A stretch of DNA of 64,000 bases from Rhodosporidiobolus odoratus (lineage: Eukaryota > Basidiomycota > Microbotryomycetes > Sporidiobolales > Sporidiobolaceae): positions 124,001 through 188,000 of the forward strand of contig JAOANU010000014.1 in the NCBI GenBank assembly GCA_034387635.1, written 5' to 3'. Under the pieces are notes generated by a model that saw only the letters and a list, made by a program, of their open reading frames with translations, was not told the origin of the DNA and made no database searches. How positions within the stretch are numbered: position 1 is the first letter of the stretch; each line of letters starts with the position of its first letter. Shown here piece after piece: positions 47,301 through 57,976 of the stretch. A program made the translations under genes and the position numbers.

Positions 47301-47496
47301 AACGCTCCTCCCTGGCCCCATGCCACCCTTCGAACAGTCAGCAGCCTCTTTCCCAACCGACCGGGATTTCAGCGGACAGTATGCGGAAGAGCGTCTCTCA
47401 CCCTTTGCCGGCGAAGGCATGGACGCGCTGGACTGGCTAAACAATGCTGGATCGATGTCTTGGATGGCTCGACCTCCACCGCCGGGGCCATTATAG
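44365..47496 (+). CDS. Zn(II)2Cys6 fungal-specific transcription factor
   Basis: Eight exons: 44365-44530, 44592-44627, 44696-45066, 45220-45969, 46039-46209, 46278-46429, 46503-46612 and 46673-47496 (859 residues). The DNA-binding domain is residues about 21-65: CDSCRLRRVGCKRKP, then a longer than usual loop to CEACVKKGIKC, the last Cys lying in a 36-nt second exon. A basic linker follows (TRGRSGKRIETAKELYGS), then the middle homology region with TLSEAIGGHLL, GAQLLRLYNEAG, LYPLPIFAPEVLLERYE and the helices LALVIALARRVAYALDD and NSKDYLAIFTACAWSASRI. The C-terminal third is Pro/Ser-rich with FPFLPAFPMPPPG and is a likely activation region. Target genes cannot be told from sequence. Part of exon 4 (about 45500-45660) may hide one more intron. 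Confidence 0.85.
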
Positions 47497-48018
47497 CGCG
47501 AGGAAAGAGAGGGAGTTCCGATAGTACGCTCTTTTCGTGGCAATAGTCGTTGGATCAGTGCCTGTTGTTCAGACCACATACACCCCATGTAACACTTCTT
47601 CTGTTCGTCGTTGCGCGGCCACCGAGTCGTCTATCACACAGTCTTGTAGTTCAGTCGCTTCAGAAAAACGTTGGCCTTCTCGGACGCGTTCCCTCTGTGG
47701 CTCTGGTAATTGTGAGTTCGTAATCGCACCCTGGACTCAGCGTGGCCTTGACAGTAAAGCCAGCAGGTGACCGACGCTAAGTGCAAGCTTTTTGTCGCTT
47801 CAAACACAAATTCTCTCCCCACGTCCCTTTCCGGCCAAGACCAGTCTGCAGCATAACAAGGGAAACAGCAGTGTAAACCGTGTCTTCTTTGTATCTACTT
47901 GGGGACATCACGGTTCTCGCATCGTCCAGCGTCATCGAGGGGCATGCAGCTGAGGTAAGGGTATGCGCGATCAAAAGAAAGGCAGGCTGGCGCGATAAGC
48001 ATGCAAAGCAGGAGATGA
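47497..48018. other. Convergent 3' intergenic
   Basis: This is the tail-to-tail spacer between the Zn2Cys6 gene and ERG4. No gene is seen. Confidence 0.45.
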
Positions 48019-50163
48019 CTAGTAGATGCCATAGATATACCTGCGTGACGAAATGAAGCGACAAATCAATGCTCCCGACGTCTTGACGCTGCTGCGGCAG
48101 AGGAACGAAGCAGAACATACGAGTACGGAACGAGCTTCTTGTACTTGTCCCAATCTTCACCGTACTTCCTTGCACACTTGGCGTCGTCCCGAGCATTGCG
48201 ATGGAGAAGCATGATGCCGTGGAAAACGGGGTAGAAGAAAGGGATCTTGGAGTTGAGACCGGCGGAAAGACCCCAGACGAGGCCTTGGACCCAGTCCGAG
48301 ATGTAGTCTGTAGCACAAGCGAGGATGAGGATTAGTGAGGCAGCAGGAAATTTGGATATCGAAGGGAGAAGTTAGCGACGTACTGGGCTTGCGGAGGTAC
48401 GCCCACGCACCATCGACGAGCAGCTTGCCGCGCTTGGTTTGGAACGTCTTAGGGTTGTCCAGTTCCGCATAGGGCAACTGGGGGAAGGTGTGACGCTTGA
48501 TGTAAGTGCCGGTTGAGACGGCCTTGAAGTGCGATTTTTGCGCCATCGAAATGTCCATACTGAACACGAGGAGAGTCAGCAGAGCTCGTGCGCAGGGAGC
48601 AGAGAGAAGAGAGAGCAGAGAGAAGAGAGAGCAGAGAAGAGCGGCATCGCGGGGGGGGACGAGGCGAGATCGGGCGCAAAGGCAGAACTTACAGTGCTTG
48701 CCCGAGGGTTACGACCGTAAAAAGAATAACGAGAGTCGGCTTGCTCCAGGCGTAGGTGGCCGGGTCATGCGTTGCCATGTAGATTGCGGGGTAGCAGTAC
48801 GAGAAGGGAACACCGGCAAGATTCCAGTACGAAAGGAGCCATCCGAACTGCTCGGAAAGAACGGCAAGAACGAGCCAGTGTAAAGCAGAGTGGTTGTGTA
48901 GAAGAGAGTCAGTAGGCCGCTGAGGGCATACGACGCCCGCTTTGAAAGGCTGTGAACCAAAGTAGGCGACTACGCACCTTTTCGAAGTTCATGTCTAGTG
49001 GGATGACAGACGCAGGTCAGCTAGAGAAAAAAGCGAAAAGGTGGAAAGGACTTGCCCCAGGTCTGAGGGATGTATTGTTCGCCCTAGAGGAGACAACGGG
49101 AGAGCCAGTAACTCAGCGGCAAATTAACGTGTCAATAACAATGCGACGCACCTTCCCGCAAGCGTTAAGGTAGATGAAAGTGCCCCAAGCGAAGAGCGCC
49201 GTGTTTCCACTGACGTAGCCGTAGTGCTCATATTGCTTGACGACAGCAGCCATGGCAAAGCAGAAGAGGATGGTCCAAGATACGCGGATCTCGCAGAACA
49301 TCTTGATGTCGACGTTTCCGAGACGCGGGTTGAGGGTCGAGCCCATGAAGTAGTCGTAGATCAGGTTGCCGCTCATGCGGTAGCGCTCGCCAGTGATGTA
49401 GGTGAGGACCGCAAGGCCGAAACCGGAGATGCTCGCGACCGTCAGAAGCGGACCGTAGAGGTCGATGATCTCGCCGAGGTCGAAACCACCGAGGTGAAAG
49501 TAGTGTGCTCCAGCGATAACGGCGATGGTGGCGTAGAGTGAAGTGTAGGCATTGCAGTGGTAGTCGAGCACCTTGCCGCCGAGATGGTTCAGGGGGAGAC
49601 CTTTCTGGACCACGCCGGGCATGACGAAGGCGAAAAATAGCTGGATAGCGAAGAGGGTGAGGTAGAGCACGGTGGCACGTTTTGTTGGCATGGCGTTCTG
49701 GGGCAACGAGCTGTGAGCGGCTGCGTCTACTCTACAGTACAGCAATGCAAGAAAATCTCACGTCGAGGACGAGACGACTGATGTGCTGGACAAAGTCGAC
49801 CCACCCACCGGGACCAGTTAGCGAATAGGGTTTGGCCGGCTTCGCGAACTCGGCTGCAGGCAACAAGGGATTAGTAAGCGGTGCCGTCAGCACTGGAAGA
49901 ACAGATGAAGTGCTGCCCAAGGTCGGGCGCGGCCCTTCACGCCAGTATAGGGAAGCTGGCTCACCGTCATAGAAGTATAGGCATGCATAGAGGTAATAGA
50001 AGAGGGCAGGAAACCCGATCATCATTGCCAGAGTGCCCGGCGCACCGCCAAACTCGAGCTCCGCTTCATGGTGCGGGTCGGCATCCTTGGTCGCTACGGC
50101 TTCGGCCGCTGGGTCCGCTTTGCCTGACTTGACTCGGCTCCGGAGGCTTTGCTCTTCCACCAT
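48019..50163 (-). CDS. ERG4: Delta(24(24(1)))-sterol reductase ERG4
   Basis: It reduces the C24(28) double bond with NADPH in the ER, the last step to ergosterol. Nine exons: 49965-50163, 49762-49853, 49152-49697, 49056-49083, 48978-48994, 48693-48847, 48384-48559, 48121-48307 and 48019-48040 (473 residues). Blocks typical of ERG4/ERG24 reductases: DYFMGSTLNPRLGNVDIKMF, EIRVSWTILFC, HYGYVSGNTALFAW, TWDMNFEKFGWLLSYWN, GVPFSYCYPAIY and the end CARKYGEDWDKYKKLVPYSY. The STLNPR and DIKMF blocks and NACGKGEQYIPQTWDMNFEK favour ERG4 over ERG24. A 17-nt exon encodes the middle of WDMNFEK, and the intron before it seems to use a GC donor (GCAAGT). The start at 50163 is the first ATG in frame. Confidence 0.9.
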
Positions 50164-50465
50164 CTGGTTTGACGGTTGTCGAGGAGGGAAACTGGCGTTG
50201 AACGACAAGGTGAGGCGGAAGGACGGCGATGGATGCGGGTCAGTAAGGACAGAAGGGATGCACAGCTTATGTAGGTTTTAATGATCGCCCGTACATTCAC
50301 CAGGAGGACGAGGTTGTTGCCTGAGCAAGCCAAACGTCGTTTCATCAGTTGGACTTTCCTCATCATCTTGACCGCACAACATCAGGGCGCCCTGGGATCA
50401 TAGCGCTCCCCGCGTCCCCTCATCAAACATACAAGTATCGCGTCTAGCTTCTCTCGACTTCGACA
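50164..50465. promoter_or_regulatory. Bidirectional promoter, ERG4 / translin
   Basis: 302 bases separate two divergent start codons. In fungi ERG genes are often under sterol-responsive factors (SREBP or Upc2 type). I could not fix a site by eye. Confidence 0.45.
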
Positions 50466-51617
50466 ATGGCCTCCGTCGACTTCTCCTACCTCAGCGAACA
50501 ACTCGCCGCCGACTCGTCTCTACGGGAGCAAGTACGCGAAGTCGTGCGCGAACTGGAAGCTGCAGAGAGGGCAGCGACGGCAGTACTAGGCAGGGCGCAT
50601 TCTTCTGGCAAGGATCAAAGTACGCCCCTCTTCTTTTCCTCATTATTCTGCAGCTGAGAACCTTCTTGTCACGGACAGTCCCTCGGCTGCTCACGTCCCT
50701 CGACCCTACACTTCCGCCTATCCGCGATGCTCTGTCCAACCTGGCCAAGCTCATTCCGAAGGAGCAGTTCTACCGTTACAGCGACATGTTCTCTCGTTCC
50801 ATCCAGACTGCCAGCTACATTATCGTCTTGAGGGTGTTCCTCGACACGGAAGACGTAGCGAGCAAAGCCGACGTGGCGGAAGCACTAGGCAGTGCGTGTC
50901 TTCCCCCTTTCGATCTTGTCAGGAAAGAACACTTACCTAGATCACCACAGTCAAAGACGACTGGCGCGACCACTTCTTCCTCTCAACGGAGGAGTACCTT
51001 CACTCGCTCATCTCACTGGTCAACGAGCTGGTAGGCATTTTGTCCTCCTCCTTTGCTCACCGCAACGCTCAATCGCATACATCTCTCAGTCTCGCCTCGC
51101 TATCAACCGCGTCACCCTCGGCGACTACGACGCGCCCGTCCGCTTTTCTCGGTATGGCCTCTCCTTCTTTCCTTCGTAGCATACACATTTGACCGGACCT
51201 TACCTGCAGATTCGCCAAAGAGCTTTCGTACGCTGCTTCGCGCCTCTATCCCTGCAACGTAACTGAACCGCACCCGTCAACAGGAATGCATTCGGCCTGC
51301 TGAACCTGAAAAACGACTCGCTGCGCAAGCGTTTCGATAGCATTAAATACGATGTCAAGCGCTTAGAAGAAGGTACGCCCCGCACGCCGCTTCTCGCTCG
51401 ACCTTCTCAAGCTTCCCATACTGTGGCACGCTTTCCCTTTTCCCTTGCCTGTCTTGCTGACGATGTGCTTCCCTCAGTTGTATACGACCTCACTCTTCGC
51501 GGCCTTCTTCCTGCCGCTCAGCCGCAACAGCCGCAAAGCGGCGGCCGGGACGATGCTGGACCGGCAGCAAAACGTGGGAAGAAGGACGAGGCGGACGTCA
51601 AGCCGATGGAGACCTAA
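50466..51617 (+). CDS. TSN: Translin
   Basis: Translin is an octameric RNA/ssDNA-binding protein; with TRAX it forms the C3PO ribonuclease. Seven exons: 50466-50619, 50679-50891, 50951-51030, 51090-51151, 51210-51227, 51284-51372 and 51478-51617 (251 residues). Helices match the family: LREQVREVVRELEAAERAA, IPKEQFYRYSDMFSRSIQ, IIVLRVFLDTEDVASKADV, DHFFLSTEEYLHSLISLVNEL, SRLAINRVTLGDYDAPVRF and the signature LLNLKNDSLRKRFDSIKYDV ahead of VVYDLTLRGL. The C-terminus adds a Gln/Lys-rich tail. An 18-nt exon encodes FAKEL. The TRAX partner is not in this window. Translin rather than TRAX is chosen for the LKNDSLRKR motif and the length. Confidence 0.93.
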
Positions 51618-52119
51618 GCAGAGCTTGTTAAGCTTGACCCTTGTAGCCAATGCTCCCAGAATGTAGCCCATCGTCGGCTGTCAGCTCTTCTGACACGGCT
51701 CTGCCGAAGAGAAAGTGAGTCGCAGCATTGCAGTCTGAGACGTAGAAGTCGTGGATCGTAGAGGGGAAAGAATCTGCTATTTCATCGCATGAAGCGCGGA
51801 GAAAGGTTGGGTATCGGCGAGAATGGGGGAATGGTGAACGTTCAAGCTACGTCCAAGCGAGTAGGGCATGTATGGCACAACGACAGACTTGTAACAGAGC
51901 AGGGCGAGAACGAGAGAATTGTTATGAGAAAAGGATGAGGGCAGTTGATATAAGGAGAGAGAAAAAGCAAGGTGAGAGTAAAAAATCCGACAAGCACTCC
52001 ATCCGAAAGGGTAAAAGCAACGCAACGTCTCCAACCGGTCCTACCCGATCCCCCTCCTCCCAGCACGCACGCATGCAACTACCTTCGCTTCTGCGCCATC
52101 ACTACGTCACTCCCTCGAC
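51618..52119. other. Convergent 3' intergenic
   Basis: This is the tail-to-tail spacer between translin and the C2H2 gene. No coding signal is seen. Confidence 0.45.
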
Positions 52120-54758
52120 TCACCCCTCTCTCGCACCCTGGACGCTCGATGGCGCCGCCGCCAGCATTTCCGAGACTGCCTGCAGCTGGAGAGCATTGGC
52201 CATTTGATCCCCCTCAGCGTGCAATTCGTCCAGCCCTCCCGCCTCTCCCTCTTCTTGCCTCACCTTTTTCGTCTTCTTGGGGACATTCGAGCTTGCTTCC
52301 GCTTCACCTGCTGCTACCCCGTGGGCGCCGTCGCAGGAACCGTTCGAGAGATCGCCCTGGGCACTCGGAGTCGATGCTGCAGCGGTCGTCCTCACGTTCA
52401 GTGAGTTGGAAAGACCGAGGGGGAGATCCTGCGAAGACTGGGGGAGATGGCGGACGAATGTAGCACGGAACGATTCTGTAGGCGAGGGGGCACGAGCGAG
52501 GATGTCGGAGCCGTAGGAGAGGTTCGATGAGTAAGAGAGGTCGGCGGGAAACGGTGGGAACGGGAAAAGCGGTGGATGAGACGGGGTAGCGGGGTGATCG
52601 ACGTCTGGGGCTTGCGCGAAGGTACCGAAGCCGTGGAGGGGCGGGGCATAGCCCAGGTAGGCGTCGGGCGACTGCTGAGCCTGCGCCATGGTGCCAGTCT
52701 CTGTCGGTGGCGAGAAGTCATCGTAGGCGATGCCGTCTTCAAGGTCGGCAACGGGATGCGAGAGCCTCCTCATCTGAAGTGGCTGAGCGACGGGAGATCG
52801 GAGAGGGAAGTCAATCTCTCCGTCGTCGACTCCGACCCCGCCGGTACTTCCTTCCAGACGGCGATCGGTTCCAGCATTGTGAAACCCTGATGCCGGGCCA
52901 GTTTTGCCCGCTCCTTCGCCGCTCGAACCTTCGGCGATAGGCGACAGAGGCGTCGCTACGGGTAAGCTGCTGTGCGGAAGCAGAAACATACTTGATCCGG
53001 GACTTGCGAGGAGTGGATGGGCGAAGAGACAGGAAGCGGGAGCGGCTTGAGCCTCGATCACGTCCAAGGGTGATTGTCCGAAGGCGAAGAAGGGTTCGCT
53101 CTGGTCGAGCGGAGCGGCCGCGGCGCAAGGCTTCGAGTGATGTTGATGCTGCGCCGACTGATTGTTGAGAAGGTCCGGAGGTTGCGCGTCCTTTTCGGCC
53201 TCCTTGCGCTGCTTGCGAGTTGTGGGCTTCCTCCCCTGTCCTTGAGTCGAGCGCTCCTCGTCCGCGCACTCGCGCCCACAATCACCATCTGCCAGCGCTG
53301 GCCCTGCCACCTCGATGTCTTTGCGCTTTGCGGGCGGTGAGCTTGACGAGCGACGAGTCCGAGTGCGAGGGCCAGCGCGAGAAGCAGCAGCACGAGCAGT
53401 TGCGAGTCCGGTTGAGGCGGTAGGAGCTGTGACGGGCGCGGTCGAGGTAACTTGGAGTGGCTGAGGAGACGCGAGGCTCGATTCGCGATCGATCGGAATA
53501 TTAGGAATGTCGCCGGGGCGAATACCGCTACAGTCGACATCGGGGTGAGTCTGGATGATGTGCGGCAAGCGTCAGTAGCTGGTGCCGGAACAAGCTAACA
53601 AGACGGAGAGGAAAAGGGCTCGCCTTCATGTGGCGCTGCAAATTGTAGACGACCGAGAATGGACGATGACAACATGGACAGCGATAGGCTATCGAGACCA
53701 ACACATGGGGAGTTAGCGGAGGACAAAGCATCTTCGTGGAAGTAAACCTACGTTGTTCGCCAGAATGCGTCCTAGCATGGCTTTTCAGCGACGATGGTCG
53801 AGCAAACGACTGTCCACAACCTGCTTCCGGACAAAGCCAATTCCTTGCCAAGGGCGGACGTCCCATATTCGTTGACCTTCTCGCACCCCTAAGCGATGTC
53901 GTCCTGCTCTGCCTGGTTGACTTCGAAGCTCTCGTGGATGAAGGCGCAGCCGACTGTGTTGCGGATAAGTCTCCACCGCAGGATGCGAGCGGCAACCCCA
54001 CAGTGACGGCCCCGCCTACCGTACTCGCCTCTCCGAAGGCGGTTTGCTCGGTCCGGATACCCTCGGGCGGTGGAGGGTACAGCGGCTGAGCGAGAAAGGC
54101 AGGAGAGCCCTGGTCACTTTGAGCGAAGGATAGCGGCGTGGAGGGCCAGGAGATGTCGTTGGACGAGTAGCCGTCTGAGGCCGAGTAAGCTAAAGAAGGA
54201 AGGGAGTCTTGGTGACGAAGTTCGGGCTGCGAAGGAAGACGCCAATGCGAGAGTGGAAGGGTAGGAGTCGGCTGTGGTAGGCAGCCCGGGGGACGCGGAT
54301 AGTCGTATGGATCTTGGGTATTGGCGGTACAAGGGGGAAAGTCGGGAGTCCCGTACGAGATGCTGGGAGGGTATGGGTAAGGTGGGTGGGTGAACTCGGT
54401 ACGGTGCGGCTGATCATACGTAATTTGGTGCTGCTGGCTGATCCCGGCAGATGGTGAGTATTGAGCCGAAGCGAAAGACTGTTCGCGGGGATGATTCATG
54501 GGAGGCGCGAGTGGGACAAGCGGGACGGGGGGCAGAGGGTCTGCAGGCAGGAAACCACGAGGTCCGTCGAGGTCCGTCAAGACTGCAACGAAAACCGGCC
54601 TGGAAAAGTGACGCACCGTAGACTTCTCTAACTCGGACTTCTTCGAAGCTTCCCTCAACAACATTTGAGCCTGCCTGCCTCCGTTCCGCGTCTGACCTCA
54701 AGTCGAAGGACCAGGCAGACGCCTCGTGCTGATTCCCAGCGCCACTGCAGTCCATCAT
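52120..54758 (-). CDS. C2H2 zinc finger transcription factor
   Basis: Four exons (54617-54758, 53752-54582, 53624-53688, 52120-53550) give 822 residues. The DNA-binding part is two adjacent fingers around residues 300-350. The first is CPEAGCGQSFARPSSLKSH, then linker HSGEQPY, and the second is CPCCHRPFSVVYNLQRHMKTH; the two are divided between exons. The flanks are Pro/Ser/Gln-rich and disordered, with TYDQPHRTEFTHPPYPYPP upstream, basic patches (KRK, RKPTTRKQRK) downstream and Ala/Ser/Pro-rich stretches that could activate transcription. The arrangement recalls fungal stress or developmental regulators with a tandem finger pair, but no orthologue can be named. The first intron is very short (34 nt). 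The third appears to use a GC donor (GCGAGC). Confidence 0.82.
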
Positions 54759-55701
54759 GGTTTGAGACAGCTGGCTGGTCGGTGCAAGGTTGGGAGAAAG
54801 TACGTCGGGCTCAGGCGGTCCGCTACGTCTCGGCAGCCTGACTGCGGCTGATGGCAGACAAGGGAATATCTGAGTGTCCCCAACTGCTCGATTGTCGTGA
54901 CCGTGGTTATTGCCGTTGTTTGCTGAAATAAACGATGTCGGTAGGAAGGAAACAAGGCGACAGGAGCGGAAAGGCAGGGGAAGGTGCTAGCCTGATGACT
55001 TGCAGCAGCGTGCTTTGGACCGGTGTGTAGACCTATGTGATAGCGCTGACCTCGCTGCCGACGCACTTGCGCCAATCAGCGCTGTAGCCTCGATATCGAA
55101 ACGAGCTGGCGAAGCAGGCCGAAGTCGTCCGTGAGGACGCGTGCTGATGAGCCAGCCCTGCACCGACAGTCAAGTATAGCACAAGGTATGGACACTGAGC
55201 ATGAAGGCAACAGGCAGCCGCCACAGACACCTCCTAAAGATATTCGTGTGCCACTTTTTCTCAGGCAGGAGAAGTTCGAAAATGCGCGCAGACAGTGTGG
55301 TGATGATTGCGCCGCACTACTCTGCAAGCACCGTCAAGGCGTAAAGGTACCACCTGCGTAGCTATACGCTGTCACGCCCGCGACTTCCTGCACCGATCTC
55401 GCAGAAAAAGGAGAAAGAGTTTGATTGTTCCAGGAGTATCGTACTCTCGCTCGTTGAATTCTCCCAGGTCCTCAGACATTGGAAAGCATATGCGGTCAGC
55501 GGAAAAGAAGGGACATCAGAGCTGCGAACCAGAAGAGCTGGAGGGAAACATATTTCAAAGGCAGTTCCACCCTTCTCAACCAAGTTTCGAAACGATAGCG
55601 AGAGTCTCCGCGTACCAGTCGTACCTTCTACCGGTCCAACAGATAATTCAGCTTAACCATCCATTTCGCTCTTGTGAATGAGTTCTACGGGATGAATAAC
55701 G
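54759..55701. other. Intergenic, upstream of C2H2 gene
   Basis: About 0.9 kb between two minus-strand genes. No ORF with domain character is seen. The length suits the promoter of a regulatory gene. Confidence 0.4.
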
Positions 55702-57476
55702 CTACTCAAGTGCTGCTACCAAACCACCCGCAGCCACGATGTCCGCCCACCATAGGTCGAGAAGGTTCAGCAGTAGATGAGCTTTCTCAAGGTTCGGGAT
55801 GAAGCCCTGAATAGCCTCACGACAGGCGTCAGTACAGAGCCAGAAGGGGGAAAGAAGGGAACGCAGAAAGACTGACTTACGAGATGTGTACCGTCAAACA
55901 GCGTGGCCCCGTCACTCATGGCATAAAAGTCAATGTACCGAGCTCCACCCCGCTCTCCCTTCTTCTCTATGCTCTTCTGCAGTAGCTCCCGCTCGACTTG
56001 CTCCTTGAAAGCGAGTACTTTGTGCGGTCCTTGTCGTTCGCGGTACTGGAGCGGCTGATTGACACCCGGTTTGTGCGGTCCGGCGTAGAGGTTGAGGGGA
56101 ACAGGGTACTGGCGATCTAGGTAGGAAATCATCGAGGGGATGTAGTCAGGGAAGAGATCGGAGGCTTTGTAGTCGAAGTGAGAACCGATGGCTAGCGCGA
56201 GACCAACAGGGTTAGAGGGTCGGACTGTCGAGGGAGAAGTAGAAGGAAGCGGACCGGTGATGAAGACAGGCGACAAGCGTTGCGAATGCTTAGAGAGCGA
56301 GCCTCGCCAGCTGTTGAAGCTTTGTATGACGCGAGCTGTGGGGAAGGGCCTGTTTGGAGCGAAAACGTCCTTTGTGTCAGCCTGAGGTCGGGAGGACAAC
56401 CGAGGACAGCAGTCTGAAAGAACACTTACACCTGTGGTGCCAGAATATGCAAGTACCCCAGAGCCGTCTTACCTCCGCATACAGGCATCTCAACGCTCGT
56501 GTCAAATGGAATACGGTTTCGACAGAGTTTCCCATCGTCGAAGGCTTGCTCGCCGCGGCAGTCCTCCGTCGTGGCGAAGTCGCGCACGGCGCCGTCAATG
56601 CGGTCGCGAAGGATTATGAGGAGCGCCGAAAGGACGTGTCGACCGAAGGAGTCGCCGGCAATGTACAGCCTGTCGAAAAGAAAAGCTGCCAAAGAGAACT
56701 ACGCAAGCGGAAGAAAGCCGAACGCACCCGCCAAACGCGCTCAAAATCTCGCACGCCTCAGCCTGGGAGTACACTTTGGGCACGCCGCAGTCCTTCGCTG
56801 CATTGCCGTCGGCACTTGCTCTGTCGGATGGCAGGTCGAAGCTCCAGACCAACGGCTCCAACTCCACACTTTCCTGCCTTGTCTTGTTCGGAAACCGGCT
56901 AGCGCCATTGGGGCGGATGACCGCCCCCTTGATGGACAAGAGCAGCTCGTCTGCAGTACAGGTGCTGTAGAGCGATTTTCCGGCCGAGGCGGTCAAAGGA
57001 CGGGGGCCAACAAGGGTAGGATGGAGCTGGATAGGGCTGCTAGCACCAGTGAGTAGACTAGAGAGCGAGAAGTTGGATTCAGTGGCGGAAAATGTGCGGA
57101 AAAGGGCAAAGGCGGAAATGGAAAGAAGCACGACGAGATAGCGCAATTGGCGGCGGCAGAATAGAGAGAAGATGGTTCGATGAGCTGGTGGGTTGAGAAG
57201 GAAAGCTGAACCCTGAAGCGACCCACGAGCATGTCAAAAAGTGCAAGGTGAGAAGGTAGCGAACGAGGATGAAGAGGTAGGAAGCTTAAGGCTTACCGTA
57301 ACGCCGTTTATGTTCTTTTCCGACGTCCCATGCCGTTCGAAGCTGTCACGCAGCGGGGACACTCCCGGTGATTCCAGGCAGCTCGTCCCCACACAGTGGT
57401 CATTGGAGCCCATGGTCACGAGACCAGGCGAGACAGGGAGACGGTCGTAGGCGTCGAGGGTTGAGGACGTCCGCAT
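55702..57476 (-). CDS. PC-esterase/TBL-like SGNH protein, type II membrane
   Basis: Five exons (57297-57476, 56728-57212, 56430-56669, 55881-56349, 55702-55806) give 492 residues. A single anchor lies near residue 80 (YLVVLLSISAFALF), with the rest lumenal. The enzyme part has the GDS nucleophile motif LYIAGDSFGRHVLSALL, conserved Cys regions (TEDCRGEQAF, KLCRNRIPF, VCGGKTAL), VFITGPLP, LALAIGSHFDY and the C-terminal DGATLFDGTHL with the Asp-x-x-His pair. This is the layout of plant TBL/PMR5 and fungal Cas1-like proteins, which O-acetylate polysaccharides in the Golgi. Esterase or acyltransferase activity is family knowledge; the substrate is unknown. The start at 57476 is the first in-frame ATG. 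Confidence 0.75.
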
Positions 57477-57976
57477 ATCGCTGACTCCGTGAGGAGGGTA
57501 AGCGAGAGAAGCAGTCGAGCGACTGCCTGCTGAAAGTACTGTTTCGTCCCGTGGGTGTCCTTCCTCGCGGGTCCGGTTATTTGTATGAACCGGCCTCGGG
57601 GCTCGTGGAGACGCGAGCGCGCCATGAATGAGAAAGCGAAAGGAGGTACTTCTTGGGTTTCCGGAAAAGTCGACGCGCGTCAAACGCGTCCGAAACAGGA
57701 CAAATAGCGAAGTCTCCAAGTCAGCTGGACTAGACTTCGGATCTGGAACTCACATGACTGAGAGACGTTCGCTTGGACATTGGTGGAAAGGTTTGTATGG
57801 CTGAAGAGTCTGGAAGCCGGGGGCCAGGATAAAGGAAGAAGGAAGAAGGTGAAGAAACGTCGCCACATGAGCTGTTGCTGTTGATGTGCCATAGGGCCAC
57901 TTGAGCAGCTCGCTCGCCTTGAATCCGCAGGGCTGTCGGGCGATCAAGAGAAAGGGTATGTCAGTGCAGAGTGGGC
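57477..57976. other. Intergenic, upstream of the PC-esterase-like gene
   Basis: Spacer between minus-strand genes. The PC-esterase frame stays open upstream without another ATG. Nothing else is seen. Confidence 0.4.

Noticed and set aside
48019..50163. ERG24 (C-14 sterol reductase) as an alternative for ERG4
   Set aside because: The STLNPRLGNVDIKMF and TWDMNFEK blocks and the length fit ERG4 better. ERG24 reads LNPRIGxFDIKxFCELRPG at the equivalent place.
55700..57476. GDSL lipase or plain esterase for the PC-esterase-like protein
   Set aside because: The lumenal Cys-rich core, the GDSFGRH context and the C-terminal DGTH pair fit the TBL/Cas1-like group better, though activity is not proven.
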